NCBI GenBank assembly: GCA_023426435.1
Contig: JAFAAS010000143.1
Coordinates: 1-5,669 of the forward strand
From: Verrucomicrobiota bacterium
Lineage (GTDB): Bacteria; Verrucomicrobiota; Verrucomicrobiia; Opitutales; Opitutaceae
DNA: 5,669 bases
Direction of reading: 5' to 3'
In this document: in pieces, positions 1 to 5,669 of the stretch
Numbering within the stretch: position 1 is the first letter of the stretch
Layout of the letters: the number at the start of each line of letters is the position of its first letter
Notes under the pieces: model-generated
Databases searched by the model: none
What the model saw: only the letters and a program-made list of their open reading frames with translations
Told to the model about the DNA's origin: nothing
Position numbers and translations under genes: made by a program

Positions 1-2889
1 CCAGGCGGGGTCGAGCGGGCGGAACCATTCGGCGTTGGTGCGGGCGTCGAACCAGGCGCGGCGATATTCGACCTCGTCGGCGGTGAGCGGCGGCGCGAGA
101 TAAGGCAGATTCGTGTCGGGATTGATGGTGCCCTCGGCGACGTAATTGGCGGATCCGGCGACGGCGCCGCTGCGGATGCGAAGCGGTTGGGTGACCAGGG
201 TGCCGAGTTGGGCGCGCCAGTCGGCGGGCAGCGGCTGGCTGGCGATTGCGGTGTCGTAGGAGCTGCCGAAGAACCAGCGATTGACCAGAGCTTCGGGGGC
301 GGCCTGCGTGCCATCGGCGGACCATGAACCCCAGGCCTCCTGGGCGAGCGTGTTCATGGTGCGCGCGATGCCGGCCTTGGCCCAGAACGTGGACGGGCCG
401 CGATTCAACGTCGTGTTTTTCTGAAGCGTTTCGAACCAGTTCACGCGCAGGGAAAGTTTGTTGTCCAAGGCGGTGATGAGGACGCCGTAGTCCTTGGTTT
501 CGCCGGATGGTGCGGGGAATTGGTTGCCGTTGATGTCGCGACCAACCTCGGACGGGCGGAAGCTATTCGAGTCGTTGTAGGTGAAACTCAGGCCGATGCC
601 GCGCGGCAGGCGGCGCACGCCGAAGAGCTCGAGCAGTTCGTTGACGTGGAGCACGGCGCCCCAGCTGCGGCGCTGTTCGTCGGCCTTGAGCGGAGTGACA
701 TTCGAGTAGTTCCAGTCGGGGCTGAACGGGAGAACGGCGTTGAACGGATCGCGAATAAGTGCGGCGGGTTTGTCCCAGCGCTCGTATTTGTCCTGACGCC
801 AACCGAACAGCGGGACGAGGGCGCCATTCAGGAGTTTGCCCTGCCAGACGAAGGCGGTGGAGTCGGTGGTGTCGTAGCCCTGCGCGGCGCCGGTGTAGAG
901 ATCGTCGAGGTGGTCGTGCCAGTTGAGGATGTTGAGATTCGCGTTGTGCCACGTGCTCGAATTGTTGTCCCAGACCAGCGCGTTTTGGGTGGCGCCGGGC
1001 GAATGGTCGGACGTGACGCCGCGGATGGCGGAGGACGGAATGGCGTTGAAGTTCGAGACGTCAAGGAGGCTGTCGCCGATGTAGTGAAGGCCCCACCAGC
1101 CCTGGTGATTGGCGGAGTTCAGGAGCGGGACGCCGTAGGTGGCGGCGTCCCACGCGTAGAGATTGAAATCGCGGCTGAAGTTTTCGTAGCGCTGGCGGGA
1201 GACGATGCCGGTGAAAGTTTGTTCGCCGAAGATCCGGCTGACGAAGTGATCGCTTCCGAGGTGATCGGCGGGATCGAATTTGTAGTAGGCGGTGACGCGC
1301 CAGGATTCGCGATCCTCGGTGGCGATGCGGCCGCTGCTGGGGCTGACGATGTAAGGGCGGCCGACGTCGGGATTGGCGGAGTTGTCGCGGAGGGTGGCGT
1401 TGACGTCGACGGAGACGCGATTGGAGTTGATGGTATTGGCGAAGCCGGACTCGTAGTTTTCGCGGTAATACGCGGCGTTGAGGCCGAGGCGGCCGTTGAA
1501 GTAGGTCTGCGTGAAGGACAGATCGATGTTATCGAATTTATTCCATTCGCCCTTGTTGGGTCCGGCCATGGTGCGATCGACGAAGGCGAGCGGGCCGCTG
1601 AGGATCATCTGCGTGGGCCAGAGGGCGGCGCCGAAGCCGTTGAACGTGCGACCGGAGGTGCTTTCGTAGTCGCTGATGAGATCCGAGATGATCGGATTGC
1701 CGGCGAAGAAGGCGGCGGTGTTGCGGTTCCACGTGCCGGTGCCGCCCTCGTCGAGATTGGGATTGGTGACGCCGCTGAGACCGCCCCACGGCGAGCCGTC
1801 GCGCTGGCGGTAGGCGTCGAGGGCGCCGTTGCCGATCGTGCGGGCGGCGGGGTTTTGGTAGATGGTGGCGGGAGAGCTGTTCCACCAATCGCGCGCGGGC
1901 GCGCCGGCGAAGTAGTGCGAGAGCTCGCGGTGCTGCGTGCCGTCGGGTTCCTGCGGGATGCCGTTACTGGTGAGCGGATCATACATCAGGTATTTGTTGA
2001 GCGGGCCGAACCAGTTGGTGATGAAGTCGGCGGCCGTGACGGAGATCGGGCGGTTGCCGCGGATGGTGCCCTTTTCGCCCTTGATATCGATCTGGGTGAA
2101 GACGTGCGGGGAGAGCTTCGGCTGCCAGCGAAGTGCGCCGTAAACGCGTTTATCGTGGTTGAAGGTGAAGTCCTGGCGGTATTTCGCTTCGTCGTTCAGG
2201 GCGGCGACGCGAAGGGCGAGTTGTCCTTTGATGAGGGGGACGTTCACGTCGAGGACCTCGCGATGGGACTCGTGGCTGCCGATGCGGAGCTGGGCCTCGC
2301 CGTGGAGCTGGTCGAGATCGGGATCCTTGAGCGTGTTGTTGATGATGCCGGCGGGGCTGCCGAGACCGAAGAGGATGGAGTTGGGCCCGCGCTGGATGTC
2401 GATGCGCGAGGTATTGTAGGCGTCCATCGGGATGCTCGTGACGAAGAAATTTCGGGTGAGATCGGCGGTGTTGAGGCCGCGGACGCGCGTGCCGCTTTGC
2501 GGGTTGGCGAGCATCTGGTTGCGGTAGGCGTTGTCGTCGGCGTTGCCGCCGTAGAAATTTCCGCCGATGCCGGAAACCTCGGTGCTGGTGGTGTAAACGA
2601 GGACGTCGCGGAGATTCGTGGAGCCGGTGTCCTTCAGGAATTCGGTGGTGACGACCGTGATGGCGGAGGCGACATCGCGCAGTTGGGTGTTGAGACGGGA
2701 GCCGGCGAGCGAGGACGTGGCGGCGTAGCCATTGTCCTCGGTGCTGACGACCTCGAACGGCGATAGCTGGACGATCTCGTCGGGTTGCTGGCTGGATTCG
2801 TCGGAGGCGGCGGTTTGGGCGAGTGAGAGCGGAGCGATTGATGCGAGGAGAAACGCGACGAGGAGCCGAGGCGGGGTAGGTGTGTTCAT
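1..2889 (-). CDS. TonB-dependent outer-membrane receptor, Opitutaceae-type (C-terminus cut by window edge)
   Basis: Outer-membrane 'gated' beta-barrel that imports a ligand using energy from TonB-ExbB-ExbD. The frame is open for 963 codons from ATG 2887-2889 to base 1; an in-frame stop lies upstream at 2953-2955 and I see no other usable start between. Residues 1-24 form a signal peptide (Arg8, hydrophobic LLVAFLLASIAPL, cleavage after SLA). Residues 25-38 are a polar linker. Residues 38-47 (EIVQLSPFEV) sit where a Ton box belongs. The plug runs to about residue 188 and shows RLNTQLRDVASAITVVT, TRVRGLN (134-140) and RGPNSILFG (167-175). From about 195 the sequence alternates aromatic strands with long loops, as in an outer-membrane barrel, and contains no cysteine. 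No stop is reached, so the final barrel strands and terminal aromatic residue lie outside. The ligand cannot be read from sequence: siderophore, vitamin B12 and glycan are all possible. No SusD-like partner is visible. No Shine-Dalgarno precedes the start. The family call is firm; the lineage is inferred. Confidence 0.95.
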   Translation of the reverse strand, partial: MNTPTPPRLLVAFLLASIAPLSLAQTAASDESSQQPDEIVQLSPFEVVSTEDNGYAATSSLAGSRLNTQLRDVASAITVVTTEFLKDTGSTNLRDVLVYTTSTEVSGIGGNFYGGNADDNAYRNQMLANPQSGTRVRGLNTADLTRNFFVTSIPMDAYNTSRIDIQRGPNSILFGLGSPAGIINNTLKDPDLDQLHGEAQLRIGSHESHREVLDVNVPLIKGQLALRVAALNDEAKYRQDFTFNHDKRVYGALRWQPKLSPHVFTQIDIKGEKGTIRGNRPISVTAADFITNWFGPLNKYLMYDPLTSNGIPQEPDGTQHRELSHYFAGAPARDWWNSSPATIYQNPAARTIGNGALDAYRQRDGSPWGGLSGVTNPNLDEGGTGTWNRNTAAFFAGNPIISDLISDYESTSGRTFNGFGAALWPTQMILSGPLAFVDRTMAGPNKGEWNKFDNIDLSFTQTYFNGRLGLNAAYYRENYESGFANTINSNRVSVDVNATLRDNSANPDVGRPYIVSPSSGRIATEDRESWRVTAYYKFDPADHLGSDHFVSRIFGEQTFTGIVSRQRYENFSRDFNLYAWDAATYGVPLLNSANHQGWWGLHYIGDSLLDVSNFNAIPSSAIRGVTSDHSPGATQNALVWDNNSSTWHNANLNILNWHDHLDDLYTGAAQGYDTTDSTAFVWQGKLLNGALVPLFGWRQDKYERWDKPAALIRDPFNAVLPFSPDWNYSNVTPLKADEQRRSWGAVLHVNELLELFGVRRLPRGIGLSFTYNDSNSFRPSEVGRDINGNQFPAPSGETKDYGVLITALDNKLSLRVNWFETLQKNTTLNRGPSTFWAKAGIARTMNTLAQEAWGSWSADGTQAAPEALVNRWFFGSSYDTAIASQPLPADWRAQLGTLVTQPLRIRSGAVAGSANYVAEGTINPDTNLPYLAPPLTADEVEYRRAWFDARTNAEWFRPLDPAW

Positions 2890-2978
2890 GGGGTGTTGTC
2901 GGGATGTGGGGAAAAGCGGGCTGCGATCAGACCTGGGCGGGCGCGACGCGGTTCAGCGCCAAACGGCGGACGGTCAAA

Positions 2979-2988
2979 CGATGCATCG
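2979..2988. promoter_or_regulatory. Perfect 10-bp palindrome, possible operator
   Basis: CGATGCATCG equals its own reverse complement. It lies 90 bases upstream of the receptor start, a reasonable place for a repressor or activator site. The symmetry does not extend past ten bases, and a palindrome of this size can occur by chance, so binding is only a possibility. No regulator gene is in the window. Confidence 0.2.
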
Positions 2989-3049
2989 GGGTAGGGAGCA
3001 CTGCGGCCGAGGGGTGGGACACGGTAGCTTTGTCAGACACGACCCGCCA

Positions 3050-3065
3050 TCACCTGTTTGGGTGA
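3050..3065. repeat. Short inverted repeat TCACC-N6-GGTGA
   Basis: Perfect 5-bp arms (3050-3054 and 3061-3065) flank the six bases TGTTTG. The flanking bases do not pair. This could be a small protein-binding dyad or a weak hairpin. It has no T-tract and is not a terminator for either gene, since both point away from each other. Confidence 0.25.
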
Positions 3066-3083
3066 ATCTTCATTTCGCGATGC

Positions 3084-3107
3084 GGGCGCAGGGATTGAAC
3101 TGCGTTC
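3084..3107 (+). other. Hairpin in the presumed helicase leader
   Basis: GGGCGCAG (3084-3091) can pair with CTGCGTTC (3100-3107) across the eight-base loop GGATTGAA. As plus-strand RNA this gives eight consecutive pairs, two of them G-U. On the minus strand the same two positions become A-C mismatches and only five central pairs stay contiguous, so the structure favours the transcript reading toward the helicase. It ends 36 bases before GTG 3144. There is no U-tract after it, so it is unlikely to be a terminator. Whether the transcript starts upstream of it is unknown. Confidence 0.3.
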
Positions 3108-3143
3108 CTTGCCAAGCGGGGGAGCGGAGCTTCAAGCTGAGAT

Positions 3144-5669
3144 GTGACCGATCCCTCCCATGCCGCGCCGCTGGCGCCTTCAGTTGAAATTCGCGATGCG
3201 GACGCGGCGCTGGAGCGCTTCGTCGAGACGATGGCGAGTCGGAAGCTGGAGCTTTATCCGGAGCAGGAGGAGGCGATCCTGGAGCTGTTTGCGGGGCGCA
3301 ATGTGATTTTGAATACGCCGACCGGATCGGGGAAATCGCTCGTGGCGGCGGCGTTTCATTACAAGGCGCTGAGCGCGGGCGAGCGGTCGGTTTATACGTG
3401 TCCGATCAAGGCGCTGGTGAACGAAAAGTTCCTGGCGCTGTGCCGGGATTTCGGGCCGGAAAACGTCGGGATGATGACGGGGGATGCGAGTGTGAATCCG
3501 CAGGCGCCGGTGCTGTGTTGCACGGCGGAGATTTTGGCGAACATCGCGCTGCATCGCGGGGATCGCAGCGACATTCGGGCGGTGATCATGGACGAGTTTC
3601 ATTATTACTCGGATCCAGAACGTGGATACGCGTGGCAGGTGCCGCTGCTGACGATGCCGCAGGCGAGGTTCTTGTTGATGTCGGCGACGCTCGGCGGGAC
3701 GGAGTTTTTCGAGAAAGAGCTGGAGAAGTTGACGGGGGTGCCGGCGGTGACGGTGCGGAGCGATCGGCGGCCGGTGCCGTTGGAGTTCGAGTATTCGGAG
3801 ATGCCGCTGGCGGAGCGGGTGGCGGAGTTGCTGCAGATGAAGCGGGCGCCGGTGTATCTGGTTTATTTTACGCAACGAGCGGCGGCGGAAGCGGCGCAGG
3901 ATCTGATGAGTTTGAATGTGTGCTCGAAAGAGGAGAAGGCGGCGCTGGCGGAGGCGTTGGAGGGAGTGAAATTCAACAGCCCGTATGGGAAGGATATGAA
4001 GCGCTGGCTGCGTCACGGCATCGGCGTGCATCACGCCGGGCTGCTGCCGAAGTATCGGATCGTGGTGGAGCAGCTGGCGCAGAAAGGGTTGTTAAAACTT
4101 ATTTGTGGAACGGATACGCTCGGCGTGGGGATCAATGTGCCGATTCGCACGGTGGTGTTTACGCAGCTGTGGAAATACGATGGGGCGAAAGCGGCGGTGT
4201 TGAGCGTGCGGGATTTTCGGCAGATTGCGGGACGCGCGGGGCGAAAAGGGTATGACGATAAAGGCTATGTGATCGCGCAGGCGCCGGAGTGGATGATTGC
4301 GAACAAACGCGCGGAAGAGAAAGCGGCGGGCGATCCGAAGAAGCAGAAGAAATTGGTGAAGCAGCGGGCGCCGGAAGGCAGCGTGGGCTGGGATGCGAAG
4401 ACCTTCGAGCGATTGCAGACGGCACCGGCGGAAGGGTTGACGTCGAAGTTCGACGTGACGCACGGGATGCTGCTACTGGTGTTGAGTCGGGAGACGGATG
4501 GGTGTCGCGCGATGCAGAAGATTATCCGGGCGTCACATGAGCCGGCGGCGAAAAAGAAGGCGTTGCGGCGGCGAGCGTGGCAGTTGTTTCGCGCGCTGGT
4601 GGAGCGCGGGATCGTGGAGATTTTGCCGAAGGAGGAACGCGGCGCGGAGGGGAGAAAAGTGCGGGTGAACGTGGAGTTGCAGGAGGATTTTTCGCTGCAT
4701 CAAGCGCTGTCGCTTTATCTGATCGACACGTTGCCGCTGTTGGAGCGCGAGTCGCCGGAGTATGCGTTCGATGTGCTGACGTTGTGTGAAGCGATCGTGG
4801 AGGATCCGGAGCAGATTTTGCGGCGGCAGGTGGATAAGTTGAAGACGGAGAAACTTGCGGAGATGAAGGCGGCGGACGTGCCGTATGAGGAGCGGATGGA
4901 GAAATTGGAGCAGGTGGAGCATCCGAAGCCGCGGCGGGAGTTTATCTACGACACCTTCAATGCGTGGACGGCGGCGCATCCCTGGGTAGGGCAGGAGAAC
5001 GTGCGGCCGAAGTCGATCGCGCGGGAAATGTATGAGCGCTATCTGTCGTTCGCGGAGTATGTGCGCGAATATGGGTTGGAGCGATCGGAAGGGTTGCTGC
5101 TGCGGCATCTCTCGCAGACCTGGAAAGTGTTGAGTCAGACGGTGCCGGAGAGCGCGAAGACGGAGCCGGTGGTCGAGATGGAGGAATATTTCCGGGAGCT
5201 GATTCGCGGGATCGACGCGAGTTTGCTGGAGGAATGGGAACGGTTGAAGGATCCGAATTATGTGGCGGCGGAGGAAGGCGGGGCGGAGAAGCCGGCGCGG
5301 CCATCGACCTTTGATGTGACGCGGGATCGCGACGGATTTCGGCGAATGGTGCGCGCGGCGGTGCTCGGGTTTTTGCAGGACGTGGCGGCGCGGGACTGGG
5401 AGGCGGCGGCGGGACGATTGGAAGGCGCGGGCGAGAAGGAAGCGCGAAGGATCGAGGATGCGTTTCGCGTTTATTTCGAGGAGCGCGGGCGGATGCGGCT
5501 CGATCCGGAAGGACGCTCGGCGAAACACACGCATTGGGACGAAGAGAGCGAGAGCGGTGTGTGGCGCGTGGCGCAGGTGCTCGTCGATTTCGAGGAGTTG
5601 AACGATTGGGAGGCGACGTTCGGTGTGTCGTTGGCGGAGTCGCGCGCGGCAGATCGGGTGGTGTTGCGA
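3144..5669 (+). CDS. Ski2/Mtr4-like SF2 (DEAD/DEAH-type) helicase with DUF3516-type C-terminal region (last residues cut by window edge)
   Basis: Predicted ATP-dependent RNA or DNA helicase acting in the cytoplasm. With GTG 3144 as residue 1, motifs appear in the expected order: Q41 in LYPEQEEA; Walker A TPTGSGKS (58-65, Lys64); Ia CPIKALVNEKF (86-96); TGDAS (112-116); TAEIL (127-131); Walker B DEFH (150-153); III SAT (180-182); VYFTQR (240-245); GIGVHHAGLLPKYR (292-305), a Ski2-family hallmark; V GTDTLGVGINVP (322-333); VI QIAGRAGRKG (360-369). A Lys-rich linker at about 393-406 leads into the DUF3516-type half, recognised from HPWV (612-615), RPKSIAREMYERY, YGLERSEGLLLRHL (643-656) and QTVPE. 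All catalytic residues look intact. GTG is chosen because an in-frame TGA lies just upstream (3138-3140) and residues 19-33 read as helicase sequence; ATG 3231 would lose 29 residues. No close Shine-Dalgarno is present; the GGAG at 3126-3129 is 14 bases away. At 842 visible residues it is probably almost complete. Substrate and pathway are not known from sequence. Codons strongly prefer a third-position G. Confidence 0.95.
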   Translation, partial: MTDPSHAAPLAPSVEIRDADAALERFVETMASRKLELYPEQEEAILELFAGRNVILNTPTGSGKSLVAAAFHYKALSAGERSVYTCPIKALVNEKFLALCRDFGPENVGMMTGDASVNPQAPVLCCTAEILANIALHRGDRSDIRAVIMDEFHYYSDPERGYAWQVPLLTMPQARFLLMSATLGGTEFFEKELEKLTGVPAVTVRSDRRPVPLEFEYSEMPLAERVAELLQMKRAPVYLVYFTQRAAAEAAQDLMSLNVCSKEEKAALAEALEGVKFNSPYGKDMKRWLRHGIGVHHAGLLPKYRIVVEQLAQKGLLKLICGTDTLGVGINVPIRTVVFTQLWKYDGAKAAVLSVRDFRQIAGRAGRKGYDDKGYVIAQAPEWMIANKRAEEKAAGDPKKQKKLVKQRAPEGSVGWDAKTFERLQTAPAEGLTSKFDVTHGMLLLVLSRETDGCRAMQKIIRASHEPAAKKKALRRRAWQLFRALVERGIVEILPKEERGAEGRKVRVNVELQEDFSLHQALSLYLIDTLPLLERESPEYAFDVLTLCEAIVEDPEQILRRQVDKLKTEKLAEMKAADVPYEERMEKLEQVEHPKPRREFIYDTFNAWTAAHPWVGQENVRPKSIAREMYERYLSFAEYVREYGLERSEGLLLRHLSQTWKVLSQTVPESAKTEPVVEMEEYFRELIRGIDASLLEEWERLKDPNYVAAEEGGAEKPARPSTFDVTRDRDGFRRMVRAAVLGFLQDVAARDWEAAAGRLEGAGEKEARRIEDAFRVYFEERGRMRLDPEGRSAKHTHWDEESESGVWRVAQVLVDFEELNDWEATFGVSLAESRAADRVVLR

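Larger units (their letters stand above)
2890..3143. promoter_or_regulatory. Divergent intergenic control region
   Basis: These 254 bases separate the two divergent start codons, so promoters and leaders of both genes should lie here. I looked for -35/-10 pairs on both strands. TTGACA-like hexamers exist (TTGTCA at 3030-3035 plus; CTGACA at 3031-3036 minus; TTGACC at 2972-2977 minus), but none has an acceptable TATAAT-like partner 16-19 bases downstream. The region holds small dyads: CGATGCATCG at 2979-2988, TGTCAGACA at 3031-3039, a TCACC/GGTGA pair at 3050-3065, a hairpin at 3084-3107 and AGCTTCAAGCT at 3129-3139. The hexamer CAAACG occurs twice, 15 bases apart (2960 and 2975). No convincing gene, tRNA or terminator lies here. 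Its role as a control region is inferred from gene orientation. Confidence 0.6.

Noticed and set aside
520..2766. A 748-codon plus-strand open frame opposite the receptor gene
   Set aside because: It is the exact codon-register complement of the receptor, where stops require the rare receptor codons TTA, CTA and TCA. Its product is a low-complexity run of Val, Gly, Ala and Glu with no recognisable domain, while the minus strand encodes a clear TonB receptor.
2949..2977. Minus-strand TTGACC as a -35 element for the receptor
   Set aside because: The hexamer at a 17-base spacing reads GAACCG, which does not resemble a -10 element.
3025..3032. TAGCTTTG, matching the Bacteroidetes -7 element TAnnTTTG
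   Set aside because: There is no TTTG about 20 bases upstream, the GC content and protein families do not suggest Bacteroidetes, and an eight-base match with two free positions occurs easily by chance.
3083..3104. tRNA T-arm-like sequence on the minus strand (GCAGTTCAATCCCTGC)
   Set aside because: It is one G short of a proper five-pair stem with a seven-base loop. No matching 5' acceptor strand, D-arm or anticodon arm lies at the needed distance, so I do not call a tRNA or remnant.
2732..3187. A 151-codon plus-strand frame covering the receptor start and the intergenic region
   Set aside because: It overlaps both real genes, has no family resemblance or good start context, and its composition is that of random GC-rich DNA.
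3180..4034. A 284-codon minus-strand frame opposite the helicase N-terminal half
   Set aside because: It is an Arg/His/Leu-rich shadow of the helicase, whose motifs are all intact on the plus strand.
3398..4255. A 285-codon plus-strand frame inside the helicase gene
   Set aside because: It is a shifted frame of the helicase with Gly/Ala/Arg-rich low-complexity sequence and no domain.
4533..5534. A 333-codon minus-strand frame opposite the DUF3516-type region
   Set aside because: It is rich in Arg, His, Leu and Pro as expected for the complement of G-ending codons, and no family is recognisable. The opposite strand matches DUF3516.

Overview
The window is GC-rich and holds two long genes that diverge from a 254-base intergenic region. 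Both run off the window edges, so both lack their 3' ends. The minus-strand gene (2889 down to base 1) encodes the first 963 residues of a TonB-dependent outer-membrane receptor. The plus-strand gene (3144 to base 5669) encodes 842 residues of a Ski2/Mtr4-like superfamily 2 helicase with a DUF3516-type C-terminal half. I checked both reading frames codon by codon, and neither contains an internal stop or frameshift.

A Gram-negative host is certain from the outer-membrane receptor. The receptor's N-terminal block (signal peptide, Ser/Gln-rich linker, LSPFEV, then D-x-GY) resembles the receptors expanded in Verrucomicrobiota, especially Opitutaceae such as Opitutus and Lacunisphaera. The high GC content and the lack of clear Shine-Dalgarno sequences do not contradict this. 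The taxonomic call is from recalled family patterns, not from a search.

Layout: 1-2889 minus, receptor (signal peptide, Ton-box-like segment, plug, most of the barrel). 2890-3143, non-coding divergent control region with several small dyads but no convincing sigma-70 promoter on either strand. 3144-5669 plus, helicase (two RecA-like domains with all expected motifs, then a Lys-rich linker and a DUF3516-type region). There are no RNA genes, mobile elements, CRISPR arrays or long repeats.

The genes do not form an obvious pathway. One takes up a nutrient or chelate across the outer membrane; the other is a cytoplasmic ATP-dependent nucleic-acid remodeller. Their adjacency looks like ordinary chromosomal arrangement, and I see no new multi-gene system. 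The points most worth a second look are the DUF3516 helicase itself, the choice of its GTG start, a hairpin in its presumed leader, and a G-over-C strand bias that continues across both genes despite their opposite orientation.
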